The notes beneath the pieces were generated by a model, which was given only the letters and a program-made list of their open reading frames with translations, did no database searches and had not been told where the DNA came from. Positions 1-8,823 of a stretch of 64,000 nt of DNA are shown here, one piece after another (within the stretch, counting starts at the first letter, position 1; every line of letters starts with the position of its first letter). Source of the DNA: Christiangramia bathymodioli (GTDB lineage: Bacteria; Bacteroidota; Bacteroidia; Flavobacteriales; Flavobacteriaceae). Where the stretch lies: NCBI GenBank assembly GCA_009735695.1, contig SRSL01000003.1, forward strand, positions 496,001 through 560,000. Reading direction: 5' to 3'. Made by a program: the position numbers and the translations under genes.

Positions 1-47
1 TAACAAAATCCTATTTTAGACGTCGTACTTTTAAACAACCAGCCATC

Positions 48-953
48 TTGGAAACGATTTTAAGTTTAAACAGCCTCACCAAAAGATTTGGCAGGATCAC
101 TGCCGTTGATGATCTGAGCTTTAGTATAGAAAAAGGAAATGTCTACGGGATCCTCGGTCCTAATGGGAGTGGTAAGTCCACTACCCTGGGAATGGTCCTG
201 AACGTGGTAAATAAGTCTTCAGGCGATTTTAAATGGTTCGACGGAACAATGTCTACCCATGAAGCATTGAAAAAAGTAGGTGCGATCATCGAGCATCCCA
301 ATTTTTACCCTTATATGACAGCCGTTCAGAACCTTGCTCTTGTATGTAAGATCAAGGGTACTGATGAGCGAAAGATAACCGAAAAACTGGAGATCGTTGG
401 CCTGCTGGACCGCAAGGACAGCAAATTCAGTACGTTTTCACTGGGAATGAAACAACGGCTCGCGATCGCCTCTGCCCTGCTCAACGATCCCGAGATCCTT
501 ATCCTCGACGAACCTACTAACGGACTCGATCCACAGGGAATTCACCAGATTCGGGAAATAATCAGGAATATCGCTGCCGGAGGAACTACCATTCTCCTGG
601 CTTCTCACCTATTGGACGAAGTTGAAAAGGTTTGTTCTCATGTGGTGATCATTAGAAAAGGCCAGAAATTATACAGCGGCCCGGTTGATGAGATCGTGAG
701 CAGCCATGGTTTTTTCGAACTGAAGGCTCCCGATATGGAAAGACTCGAAAGCCTGCTTGCAACGCATCCCAAGATCGGCAAGATCAACAGCAAGGATGGC
801 GTTTTAACCGCTTTTCTTAATGATCCTATGAATGCCGAAGAGGTCAATGCCTACCTTTTTGAAAAAGGCCTATCCCTATCTTTTCTTGTAAAACGAAAAG
901 AAAGTCTGGAAGAACAATTCTTACAGTTAACCAACCAAACCTCCCAGAATTAA
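48..953 (+). CDS. ABC transporter ATP-binding protein (ABC-2 exporter type)
   Basis: This is the ATP-hydrolysing subunit of an ABC exporter that pairs with the permease beginning at 953. Visible motifs are Walker A GPNGSGKST (residues 37-45), signature SLGMKQR (131-137), Walker B LILDEP (151-156) and the H-loop in LASHLLDE. The 301-residue length with a C-terminal extension of about 80 residues is usual for the CcmA/NatA-like branch. The start is a TTG codon. The frame is open to the left edge with no ATG, so a start outside the window is possible, but the short lead before the LTKRFG strand fits TTG at 48. Its TAA stop shares one base with the permease ATG (TAATG), implying translational coupling. 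The substrate cannot be read from the sequence. Confidence 0.9.
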   Translation: METILSLNSLTKRFGRITAVDDLSFSIEKGNVYGILGPNGSGKSTTLGMVLNVVNKSSGDFKWFDGTMSTHEALKKVGAIIEHPNFYPYMTAVQNLALVCKIKGTDERKITEKLEIVGLLDRKDSKFSTFSLGMKQRLAIASALLNDPEILILDEPTNGLDPQGIHQIREIIRNIAAGGTTILLASHLLDEVEKVCSHVVIIRKGQKLYSGPVDEIVSSHGFFELKAPDMERLESLLATHPKIGKINSKDGVLTAFLNDPMNAEEVNAYLFEKGLSLSFLVKRKESLEEQFLQLTNQTSQN

Positions 954-1789
954 TGTTACGACTACTCAATATAGAATTTTTAAAACTCAGGTATAGCCGA
1001 TCGGCCAGAATACTGATCATCACTTATTTTATCCTGATCACCTTTATCGCGCTAATCGCCTCCATCGAATTCAATATTGGCCAGATCGAATTCAGGGTTG
1101 CCGACCAGGGCATCTTCAATTTCCCGTATATCTGGCACTTCAATTCGTATATCGCAGCGCTGTTGAAATTATTCCTGGCAATTGTGATCGTTTCGATGAT
1201 GTCTAATGAATACAGCAATCGCACCATTAAGCAAAACCTTATAGACGGTCTGAGCAAAAAGGAATTTATTCTTTCCAAATTCATTACGGTACTGGTTTTC
1301 GCTGGAATATCGACTTTATTCCTGTTTGTCGTTTCCCTGATACTTGGGTATTCTTTTTCAGACTTTACGGAGTTTAGTATTGTTTTTAGCGACCTGGAAT
1401 ACCTGCTCGCCTATTTCGTAAAACTTACCGGCTTTTTCGCTTTTTGCATGTTCCTGGGAATCCTGGTAAAGCGGTCGGCATTTGCACTTGGCTTTTTAGT
1501 GGTTTGGTATATATTCGAAAACATCCTGCATGCGATCCTGAAATTCCAGGTCTTTAAAGGCACTGACAAGGCTTCAGATATCATGCAATTCTTCCCGCTA
1601 CAGGCTATTGGCAACCTCATTGTTGAACCTTTTTCAAGACTGAACGCGGTCCAGGCGGCGGCCACACAGATTGGGGAAGCTTTGGATAAGGACTACGGAA
1701 TTCACTGGTACCAGCTTTTGATCGTGATCGCCTGGATCGCCATTTTTGTTTACCTGTCTCTGGCGCTACTGAAGAAAAGAGATCTTTAA
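953..1789 (+). CDS. ABC-2 type transporter permease
   Basis: This is the inner-membrane subunit partnering the ATPase at 48-953. The 278 residues hold about six hydrophobic segments: one near residues 20-40, a pair around 65-85 and 105-130, and three more towards the C-terminus, ending with a short KKRDL tail. The layout (N-terminal helix, long periplasmic loop, then five helices) matches the ABC-2 permease family, whose members export drugs, sodium or lipids. The ATG overlaps the stop of the upstream gene by one base. No periplasmic adaptor or outer-membrane gene lies next to it, so this looks like a two-component exporter. The substrate is unknown. Confidence 0.85.
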   Translation: MLRLLNIEFLKLRYSRSARILIITYFILITFIALIASIEFNIGQIEFRVADQGIFNFPYIWHFNSYIAALLKLFLAIVIVSMMSNEYSNRTIKQNLIDGLSKKEFILSKFITVLVFAGISTLFLFVVSLILGYSFSDFTEFSIVFSDLEYLLAYFVKLTGFFAFCMFLGILVKRSAFALGFLVVWYIFENILHAILKFQVFKGTDKASDIMQFFPLQAIGNLIVEPFSRLNAVQAAATQIGEALDKDYGIHWYQLLIVIAWIAIFVYLSLALLKKRDL

Positions 1790-1814
1790 TATCTTAGGTT
1801 CTTCAGAAAACTCC

Positions 1815-3407
1815 ATGAGAATAGTCTTTCTTATTCTTTTTTTAATCGCTTGTATTTCAATCCAGGCGCAATCCAGCGACTGTTCTGGAGCCATTCAGAT
1901 CTGTGGGGACGGTTCAATTTCCAGTAATGCGAACGGTGCAGGAACCCAGGAAATCTCTGAACTGAATTCCTGTTCAAGCCGCGAAAACAACAGTCTCTGG
2001 CTTTATATTGAAATTACCAAGGCAGGAACGCTGGGCTTTGACCTGAAACCGGTGAGTGCCAACCTGGAAGTTGACTATGATTTTTTCATTTTCGGGCCGA
2101 ATGCCAGTTGCGGTAATTTAGGCCAGTCCATCAGGTGCTCCACAACAAATCCAATCGCTTCCGGAGCCACAACTAATTTAACCGGAATGCGTACCGGCGA
2201 GACCGATACCAGTGAAGGTCCAGGAGCAAACGGCAATAACTTTATCAAACCGCTGGATGTACTCCCAGGTGAGACTTATTTTATCGTAATTGATCGCCCC
2301 ATTGGCGATGGTCCGTTTGAACTCACCTGGACGGGTGATGTCACTGACGACGGAACACCATTTCCTGAAGGCCCCGAAATCAGTAAACCAGGCAATCTAT
2401 CAACCTGTAATGCTTCAGGACAGGCCAGTTTTGATCTTTCTGTCCAGGAATCTGAAATTACCAGCCAGGCCAATACCACTCTGAGTTTTCACGAAAACCT
2501 GGCCGATGCGACCGATAATATTCAGCCTATCCAGGGTTCCTATACAAGCAATGAACCTGTAAAGACCATTTTTGCCAGGGTGGAAAACGATCTCACTGGC
2601 TGCGCCAAAATCACCGAATTCGACCTGATCATTGAGGACGGACCTATCATCACTCCGGAATATGAATATTCCGTATGCGACCTTGATTTTAACGGAATTG
2701 AAACCTTCAGTTTTCCTGAAATCAATAGGGAAATTCTGAATGGCCTGGATCCGACACAATTCGAGATCGCCTACTTCAGTGATCCAATGGAAGCTCTTGA
2801 AAATGTCAACCCTCTTCCTTCGAACCTAACTTCCGAAGGTGAAACGATCTATGCCCGCGTCTGGGAAAAAGGATTTCCCGATTGTTATAATATTTCTGAG
2901 ATCGGTCTTAACCTGAACATTCCGCCACAGCTACAGGATTTTGACCTGATCCAGCCTGTGGTTAATTCCAATAACAACAACATCAGCATCGATCTTCAGA
3001 ATTCCGGCGATTACGAATATTCCATTGGAAATATCGATGGGCCATACCAGGAGGAAACCGAATTCCAAAATATAAGTTCGGGCTTTCAGACGCTGTATAT
3101 AAGGGATAAAAATGGTTGCGCGATCATCAGCACCGAAATTGCCATTATTGGCTACGATAATTTTTTTACTCCAAACAATGATGGCGTTAATGATTTCTGG
3201 CAGATTAAGGGAATTGCTGAAATGGCTTCAGAGAATTATATTTCCATTTTTGACAGGTACGGAAAACTACTGAAAAGACTCGATACTTCGGAAAAAGGCT
3301 GGGATGGCACTTTTAATGGAAAAGCAATGCCTGCCGATGATTACTGGTTCCGCCTGGAACTCAAAAACCGCCAGGAAGTCAGCGGTCACTTCAGCCTGCT
3401 TAGATGA
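1815..3407 (+). CDS. Secreted T9SS type B cargo protein (gliding-motility-associated C-terminal domain)
   Basis: This is a 530-residue exported protein with an N-terminal signal peptide (about residues 1-19, ending IQAQ). The C-terminal ~85 residues are a type B sorting domain: FFTPNNDGVNDFW, then a RYGKLL strand, WDGTFNGK and a final HFSLLR. In Bacteroidetes this domain directs export through the type IX secretion system, often with SprF-like partners. The middle resembles the N-terminal region of large T9SS adhesins, with a cysteine-rich beta domain at residues ~20-170 and two immunoglobulin-like repeats. It is shorter than the giant multi-repeat members of the group. The gene starts 25 bases after the ABC permease stop. 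Its role (adhesion, or a shell or surface component) is unknown. Confidence 0.85.
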   Translation: MRIVFLILFLIACISIQAQSSDCSGAIQICGDGSISSNANGAGTQEISELNSCSSRENNSLWLYIEITKAGTLGFDLKPVSANLEVDYDFFIFGPNASCGNLGQSIRCSTTNPIASGATTNLTGMRTGETDTSEGPGANGNNFIKPLDVLPGETYFIVIDRPIGDGPFELTWTGDVTDDGTPFPEGPEISKPGNLSTCNASGQASFDLSVQESEITSQANTTLSFHENLADATDNIQPIQGSYTSNEPVKTIFARVENDLTGCAKITEFDLIIEDGPIITPEYEYSVCDLDFNGIETFSFPEINREILNGLDPTQFEIAYFSDPMEALENVNPLPSNLTSEGETIYARVWEKGFPDCYNISEIGLNLNIPPQLQDFDLIQPVVNSNNNNISIDLQNSGDYEYSIGNIDGPYQEETEFQNISSGFQTLYIRDKNGCAIISTEIAIIGYDNFFTPNNDGVNDFWQIKGIAEMASENYISIFDRYGKLLKRLDTSEKGWDGTFNGKAMPADDYWFRLELKNRQEVSGHFSLLR

Positions 3408-3443
3408 TTCCCCACTAAAATTGATTTGGGCCTGATAATTGCT

Positions 3444-3451
3444 TATTTTCG
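3444..3451 (+). promoter_or_regulatory. Candidate uvrB promoter, -7 element
   Basis: TATTTTCG differs by one base from the Bacteroidetes -7 consensus TAnnTTTG. A TTG at 3421-3423 lies 20 bases upstream, the correct distance for the -33 element. The predicted transcript would begin just before the short leader frame at 3459. Confidence 0.4.
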
Positions 3452-3458
3452 TGAGGCT

Positions 3459-3482
3459 ATGAAAAAAGGAAGAGGCGAATGA
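3459..3482 (+). other. Possible 7-codon leader frame overlapping the uvrB start
   Basis: ATG-AAA-AAA-GGA-AGA-GGC-GAA-TGA encodes MKKGRGE. Its TGA overlaps the uvrB ATG as ATGA. The same bases contain a purine-rich GGAAGAGG that could serve as a ribosome binding site for uvrB, so the frame may be incidental. Confidence 0.25.
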
Positions 3483-5482
3483 AATTCAATATAAAATCAG
3501 ATTACAAACCAACCGGTGACCAGCCAAAAGCAATTGAACAGCTGGTTTCGGGTATCAATAAGGATGAACGCTATCAAACCCTGCTCGGGGTAACCGGATC
3601 GGGAAAAACCTTTACGGTTGCTAATGTGATCGAGGAGGTTCAGAAACCCACCCTGGTACTTGCTCATAATAAAACGCTGGCAGCCCAGCTTTATTCAGAA
3701 TTCAAACAATTCTTCCCTGATAACGCGGTGGAATATTTCGTAAGTTATTACGATTATTATCAGCCGGAAGCCTTTATCCCTACTTCCGGAACTTATATTG
3801 AGAAGGATCTTTCCATCAATGAGGAGATCGAAAAGTTGAGACTTAGTACTACTTCTTCCCTTTTAAGCGGAAGAAGGGATGTGATCGTGGTGGCTTCGGT
3901 TTCCTGTCTATATGGTATCGGGAACCCGGTGGAATTCAGAAAGAACGTGGTTTCTATCGAACGGGATATGGAAATTTCCAGGACCAAATTCCTTTATAGC
4001 CTTGTTCAAAGTTTATATTCCCGTACCGAAGCGGAATTCACCCATGGAAATTTCAGAATAAAGGGCGACACGGTGGATATCTTTCCAAGTTATGCCGATA
4101 ATGCTTTCCGCGTACACTTTTTTGGCGATGAAATTGAAGAGATCGAAGCTTTTGATCCCGGCACGAATGATATTATTGAAAAATATGATCGTTTAAATAT
4201 TTATCCTGCCAACATGTTCGTGACCTCGCCGGATGTGCTTCAGAATGCGATCAGGGAAATTCAGGATGACCTGGTAAAACAGGTTAATTATTTCCAGGAT
4301 ATCGGGAAAACACTGGAAGCGAAACGGCTGGATGAGCGAACCAATTTTGACCTAGAAATGATAAGGGAACTTGGGTATTGTTCAGGAATTGAAAACTATT
4401 CCAGGTACCTGGACGGAAGAAAACCCGGCACGAGGCCTTTCTGTTTGCTGGATTATTTTCCGGATGATTACCTGATGGTCGTAGACGAAAGTCACGTGAC
4501 CATTCCACAGGTTCATGCCATGTATGGCGGTGACCGTTCGAGAAAGGAAACACTGGTGGATTATGGTTTCAGGCTGCCTGCTGCTATGGATAACCGTCCG
4601 TTGAAATTCGAGGAATTCGAGGCACTGCAGAACCAGGTTATTTATGTAAGTGCTACCCCTGCTGATTATGAGCTTCAGAAAAGTGAAGGTGTTTATGTAG
4701 AGCAGGTGATCAGGCCTACAGGACTTCTGGATCCGGTGATCGAAGTACGGCCTAGCCTTAACCAGATCGATGATCTTATCGAGGAGATCCAGACACGGGT
4801 AGAGAAGGACGAAAGGATCCTTGTCACTACTTTGACCAAACGAATGGCGGAGGAATTAACAAAATACTTGACCAGGATCGATGTGCGGTGCCGGTATATC
4901 CACTCAGATATCGACACCCTGGAACGTGTAGAGATCATGCAGGATCTTAGAAAGGGTTTATTTGATGTGTTGGTGGGCGTTAACCTGCTTAGGGAGGGAC
5001 TCGACCTGCCCGAAGTTTCGCTGGTCGCTATTATCGATGCGGATAAAGAAGGTTTTCTTAGAAGTAACCGTTCCTTAACCCAGACCGTTGGACGTGCGGC
5101 AAGACATGTGAATGGAAAGGCGATTCTTTATGCAGATAAGATCACCGATAGTATGCAAAAAACCATAGACGAAACCGAGTATCGCCGGGAGAAACAGATC
5201 GCTTACAACAAGGAAAACAACATCACTCCTACTGCACTGAACAAGAAGTTCGACAGCGCACTGGTCAAACAGAAACTGGATATCTACGAACACGAAAAGC
5301 GCCCGGATCTAAAGGCTGCAGAGGAAGAAGCAGCATATCTTACCAAACCACAGATGGAGAAAAAGATCAGGGAAAAACGCAAGGCGATGGAAGCTGCGGC
5401 GAAGGAACTGGACTTTATGCAGGCCGCCAGGTTGAGGGATGAGATCAAAGTTCTACAGGATAAGATCAAAGAATTGGCCTAA
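3479..5482 (+). CDS. uvrB: Excinuclease ABC subunit B
   Basis: UvrB is the damage-verifying helicase-like subunit of nucleotide excision repair. UvrA loads it and it recruits UvrC. The 667 residues match the family length. Visible features are Walker A GVTGSGKT (37-44), the beta-hairpin YYDYYQPEAFIP that clamps DNA around residue 95, the DESH box (D336) followed by the conserved GDRSRKETLVDYGFRLP stretch, helicase motif VI QTVGRAARH, and a C-terminal UVR domain that binds UvrC. A candidate promoter lies at 3444-3451 and a purine-rich GGAAGAGG precedes the ATG. It appears monocistronic, and no other uvr subunit gene is adjacent. Confidence 0.98.
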   Translation: MKFNIKSDYKPTGDQPKAIEQLVSGINKDERYQTLLGVTGSGKTFTVANVIEEVQKPTLVLAHNKTLAAQLYSEFKQFFPDNAVEYFVSYYDYYQPEAFIPTSGTYIEKDLSINEEIEKLRLSTTSSLLSGRRDVIVVASVSCLYGIGNPVEFRKNVVSIERDMEISRTKFLYSLVQSLYSRTEAEFTHGNFRIKGDTVDIFPSYADNAFRVHFFGDEIEEIEAFDPGTNDIIEKYDRLNIYPANMFVTSPDVLQNAIREIQDDLVKQVNYFQDIGKTLEAKRLDERTNFDLEMIRELGYCSGIENYSRYLDGRKPGTRPFCLLDYFPDDYLMVVDESHVTIPQVHAMYGGDRSRKETLVDYGFRLPAAMDNRPLKFEEFEALQNQVIYVSATPADYELQKSEGVYVEQVIRPTGLLDPVIEVRPSLNQIDDLIEEIQTRVEKDERILVTTLTKRMAEELTKYLTRIDVRCRYIHSDIDTLERVEIMQDLRKGLFDVLVGVNLLREGLDLPEVSLVAIIDADKEGFLRSNRSLTQTVGRAARHVNGKAILYADKITDSMQKTIDETEYRREKQIAYNKENNITPTALNKKFDSALVKQKLDIYEHEKRPDLKAAEEEAAYLTKPQMEKKIREKRKAMEAAAKELDFMQAARLRDEIKVLQDKIKELA

Positions 5483-5573
5483 GAAAAATTTTTTGTAACA
5501 TTTTTTAGCTATATTTATTTCATCCTAAGACAGTTAGACATTTCTTAAAATGACAAACCTAATACGTTTGTCC

Positions 5574-6791
5574 ATGAAAAATTTTTGCTTTTTAGCAGGC
5601 CTTCTGGCCTTTTCCGGCATGTTTGCACAGGTAGGAATTGGAACATCCGATCCCAAAGCCCAGCTCGACATCAAGGCCACCAACACGATCGAACCAGCGA
5701 GCATCGACGGAATTCTTATTCCCAGGATCGATAAATTCCCAACCACCAATCCAGGAACGGATCAGCATGGAATGCTTATCTTTCTGAATAAGAATCTCAC
5801 TGGTTTTAATTCGGGATTCTATTACTGGCATGCTTCTGAAGTAAAGTGGAAGCCTATGCTCGCCGATGCTTCGGCCTCTAATTTCTATAAACCTGGGACC
5901 ACCGCCAGTCCCAATAATCTTACCGAATTGATCTATCGGGATGCCAGTGTGGGCATTGGAACCGATCAGATCACTTCCAGGCTTCAGGTAGCCATCCAGG
6001 CCGGGAAAGATCTTACTTTAAAAAAAGGTCTCGAGGTGGACAATGCGAATTCTGCGGTAGACAATCTTACCACGTATGGAATTATCAATGATAACCGTAG
6101 TGCGACCAACGGGACCAAATATGGTATCAAAACCAATGTTGGTGGTGCCGGAACCGGCATTCACTATGGGGTTTTCAATGAAACTTATCAGAATACCGGG
6201 ACCAATGATATCTATGGGATCTTTAACCGGGTAGGCCGAACCTTTGGCGCGAAAAGCAATAATTATGGGATCTATTCTGAAATTGGAACTATCCAGGGTG
6301 TAGGAAATATCTATGGAATTTACAGCATCGCTACAGGTGATGCTAATAGTAATGTGTATGCTGGATATTTTGCCGGAAGACTGGGGATAGGATCAAGTCC
6401 TGAATCTGATTATGTTCTGCCGGTGAATCGCGGTACTGAAGGCCAGGTGATGATGACAAATGGCTCAGGCCAGGTAAGCTGGGTTAACGCCGGGTTTGAA
6501 AACTACTCTTCCACCACCAGCACGACCGGTGATTTTACCATAACTGATGAAATTGGTAGCCTTCGGATCAATAATCAGGTTTCTGGCCTTGTCATTCCGG
6601 CATCCGCTCCCAATAAAGGCCGAATCATCAGGCTTATCAACTGGCCCGGGAATTCTGAAAAGAACCTGGTTTTCCTGGGTAGCGATGATCTTTTCGATCC
6701 GCGAACCAATCAAAAAGTGCTTACGATAAAACCCAACCAGATATTCACCATACAGAGTGCCGGAAACCGCTGGATCCTGTTAAGCCAATAA
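5574..6791 (+). CDS. Secreted VGIGT / YGI-repeat protein
   Basis: This is an exported protein of 405 residues. I chose the ATG at 5574 rather than 5550 because it opens directly on a clean signal peptide (KNFCFLAGLLAFSGMFAQ). The mature end begins with VGIGTSDPKAQLDI, a motif shared with tail-fibre-like and trimeric surface proteins of Bacteroidetes. Between about 6060 and 6390 short YGI/YGV units recur roughly every 15-20 residues (TYGII, KYGIK, HYGVF, IYGIF, NYGIY, IYGIY), suggesting a stacked beta-solenoid. The end is a compact beta domain finishing WILLSQ, and no T9SS sorting domain is evident. A terminator follows at 6793-6815. The function is unknown; surface display is inferred from the fold type. 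Confidence 0.7.
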   Translation: MKNFCFLAGLLAFSGMFAQVGIGTSDPKAQLDIKATNTIEPASIDGILIPRIDKFPTTNPGTDQHGMLIFLNKNLTGFNSGFYYWHASEVKWKPMLADASASNFYKPGTTASPNNLTELIYRDASVGIGTDQITSRLQVAIQAGKDLTLKKGLEVDNANSAVDNLTTYGIINDNRSATNGTKYGIKTNVGGAGTGIHYGVFNETYQNTGTNDIYGIFNRVGRTFGAKSNNYGIYSEIGTIQGVGNIYGIYSIATGDANSNVYAGYFAGRLGIGSSPESDYVLPVNRGTEGQVMMTNGSGQVSWVNAGFENYSSTTSTTGDFTITDEIGSLRINNQVSGLVIPASAPNKGRIIRLINWPGNSEKNLVFLGSDDLFDPRTNQKVLTIKPNQIFTIQSAGNRWILLSQ

Positions 6792-6792
6792 A

Positions 6793-6815
6793 AAAAGCGC
6801 CACAAAGGCGCTTTT
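6793..6815. terminator. Bidirectional intrinsic terminator
   Basis: A hairpin AAAAGCGCC-ACAAA-GGCGCTTTT sits between two convergent genes, the secreted protein ending at 6791 and hsp20 ending at 6840. A and T runs on the two sides let it work in both directions. Confidence 0.85.
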
Positions 6816-6839
6816 CATAATTAACTAATTCAATCAAGA

Positions 6840-7283
6840 TTATGCGATCTCAATCATTCGCTTAGCCTGTACTTTGGCTTCTTCTTTCTTCGGAAGACTG
6901 ATCATCAGGACTCCATTATTGTAAGAAGCCGAGATCTTAGAGCTATCTACCGACTCTGGCAGGCTAAAGGCACGTTTAAAGGTGCTGTAACTAAACTCTT
7001 TTCTGGTGAATCTTCCATTATCGGAAGAAGTTTCATCTTCTTTTTTGGTTTCAGAAGAAATGGTTAGCACATCGTTATCCAGCTCGATATTGAAATCTTC
7101 CTTCGCCTTCCCGGGAGCAGCTACTTCCACTTCGAAGCTATCGTCGCTCTCTTTAATATTTACCGCAGGAATGCTGGTTCCAATGCTGTTAACGTTAGTA
7201 GTTCCTCCAAGCCAGTCAGTTCTGAACATATCATCAAAAACTGATGGCAACCAATTTGTTTCGTTTCTTTTAATTAGACTCAT
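6840..7283 (-). CDS. Hsp20/alpha-crystallin small heat shock protein
   Basis: This is an ATP-independent holdase that binds unfolding proteins in the cytoplasm and forms large oligomers. At 147 residues it is typical. It has a short N-terminal arm (WLPSVFDDMFRTDWLG), a central alpha-crystallin domain from about residue 40 with the VEVAAPGKAKEDF and LTISSETKK strands, and the hallmark YNNGVLMISLPKKE, followed by a short tail. Transcription diverges from the DUF2254 gene. The shared ~200-base intergenic stretch contains a small dyad at 7369-7382. No CIRCE element was seen. Confidence 0.93.
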   Translation of the reverse strand: MSLIKRNETNWLPSVFDDMFRTDWLGGTTNVNSIGTSIPAVNIKESDDSFEVEVAAPGKAKEDFNIELDNDVLTISSETKKEDETSSDNGRFTRKEFSYSTFKRAFSLPESVDSSKISASYNNGVLMISLPKKEEAKVQAKRMIEIA

Positions 7284-7368
7284 GGCTTTATGTTTTTAGG
7301 TTATTAATCAATTATTTTCATGATGTATATAGCAATTCAAATACCACTTAAAAAAACATGCTATTTTG

Positions 7369-7382
7369 TCGGTTATCACCGA
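7369..7382. promoter_or_regulatory. Dyad TCGGT-TATC-ACCGA between divergent genes
   Basis: A perfect 5-bp inverted repeat with a 4-base spacer lies in the region shared by hsp20 (-) and the DUF2254 gene (+). It could be an operator; no known regulator motif was recognised. Confidence 0.3.
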
Positions 7383-7480
7383 TTTATCCATGCCATTATG
7401 TCTTATTTGGTATAAATTCATATTAAATATCACAGGAATTGTGGGCTTTTGGATTAATTTCAATTGACACTTCAATCTCT

Positions 7481-8776
7481 ATGAAAAAACTGATACAGCG
7501 AATTTCTTCATTCTTTACTTCCGTAAGAAGCAAGATCGCCTTTTACCCTACCATCTTTGCGATCACGGGATTTATTTCTGCATTCCTGATGATCTTCCTG
7601 GAAAACAGGGGAATTTCAAGATACCTTCTCGATATTTTTCCAGGCTTAGTAGTTAACAACGGAGATACGGCCCTTACTATTCTTAGCGCCTGCATTACCG
7701 GACTTATTTCTATGATGGTATTCAGTTTTTCCATGGTAATGGTCATTTTGAACCAGGCTTCCAGCAATTATTCTCCCCGATTATTGCCGGGACTTATTTC
7801 AGAAAAGAATCACCAGGTGATTTTGGGCGTTTATTTGGGAACTATCCTGTATTGCATCTTTATCGCTATTAGTATTCAGCCGGAAGGAGACAAATACCAG
7901 GTCCCCGGATTCGCGGTTCTGATCGGGATCCTGGGAACTGTTTTCTCCCTGTGCGCTTTTATCTATTTTATCCATAGTATTTCTGAAAGTCTGCAGATCA
8001 GCAATATTCTTAACGGTATTTATACCAAGGCACAAAGCCGGCTTAATAAATTAATTGAAAGCCGCGAGGACAGGGATTCCGAACTGGGCGACACCAGTGA
8101 CTGGCACTCCTATCACACGGTAAGGACCGGTTATTTTCAGAATATTGCCAATGAAAACCTGCTGGATATCTGTGAAGAACATGATACACGAATCAAGATT
8201 TTACCTGTTAAAGGCATGTTCATCTTAAAAGGCATTCCTATTTTTCAGTCTGAAAAAGAACTGGACGAAGAAACGATCAAGGAAGTGCTGGCAAATTTCA
8301 ACTTTGCACGTGGTGAACTGGTGGAAGATAATTACAACCTGGCCTTTAAACAGATCACCGAAGTGATCCTGAAGGCGATGTCTCCCGGAATCAACGATCC
8401 AGGAACTGCCTTAAATTCTATTGATTATCTCACCGAACTTTTTGCACTACGGATGAAACTGGGCGATTACCATAGCATTTCCAGGAATGAAAAGATCTAC
8501 ATTCACACTACCAGTGTGCGATTCCATGAACTACTTTATAATGTCATGGCAAGCATCCGGACTTATTGCAAACATGATATCATCATTGTTCAAAAGACGG
8601 CTATCATGTTATTCTATCTCTTAAGTCGTGAGGCCAAACTCGAATCCTATCATGAGAATATTAAAAAGGAGGCGAAAAATCTACTAATTGATGCCCGCCA
8701 TAATATGAAAAACGATGCCGATCTTAAGATCGTTGAAAAGCTCTCCAGAAAACTTTCCGTGGAACTGGACCAATAA
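7481..8776 (+). CDS. DUF2254-type integral membrane protein
   Basis: This protein of about 431 residues resembles the DUF2254 family of predicted membrane proteins. Four hydrophobic segments fill the first ~180 residues (around ~25-45, ~65-90, ~115-135 and ~150-175). A long soluble C-terminal domain follows, containing the family signature MSPGINDPGTALNSIDYL (about residue 305-322). I chose the ATG at 7481 (MKKLIQRISSFF) over the one at 7439, because the earlier lead contains no conserved or hydrophobic feature. The molecular function of the family is not established. A terminator follows at 8779-8801. Confidence 0.8.
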   Translation: MKKLIQRISSFFTSVRSKIAFYPTIFAITGFISAFLMIFLENRGISRYLLDIFPGLVVNNGDTALTILSACITGLISMMVFSFSMVMVILNQASSNYSPRLLPGLISEKNHQVILGVYLGTILYCIFIAISIQPEGDKYQVPGFAVLIGILGTVFSLCAFIYFIHSISESLQISNILNGIYTKAQSRLNKLIESREDRDSELGDTSDWHSYHTVRTGYFQNIANENLLDICEEHDTRIKILPVKGMFILKGIPIFQSEKELDEETIKEVLANFNFARGELVEDNYNLAFKQITEVILKAMSPGINDPGTALNSIDYLTELFALRMKLGDYHSISRNEKIYIHTTSVRFHELLYNVMASIRTYCKHDIIIVQKTAIMLFYLLSREAKLESYHENIKKEAKNLLIDARHNMKNDADLKIVEKLSRKLSVELDQ

Positions 8777-8778
8777 AA

Positions 8779-8805
8779 AACCCGCCTGTAAAAGACGGGT
8801 TCTTA
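8779..8805. terminator. Bidirectional terminator (DUF2254 gene / ettA)
   Basis: AACCCG (8779-8784) pairs with CGGGTT (8796-8801). A T-rich run follows on the plus strand and a T run lies on the minus strand, so it suits the two convergent genes ending at 8776 and 8824. Confidence 0.75.
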
Positions 8806-8823
8806 TTTAATATTCTGAATTCC

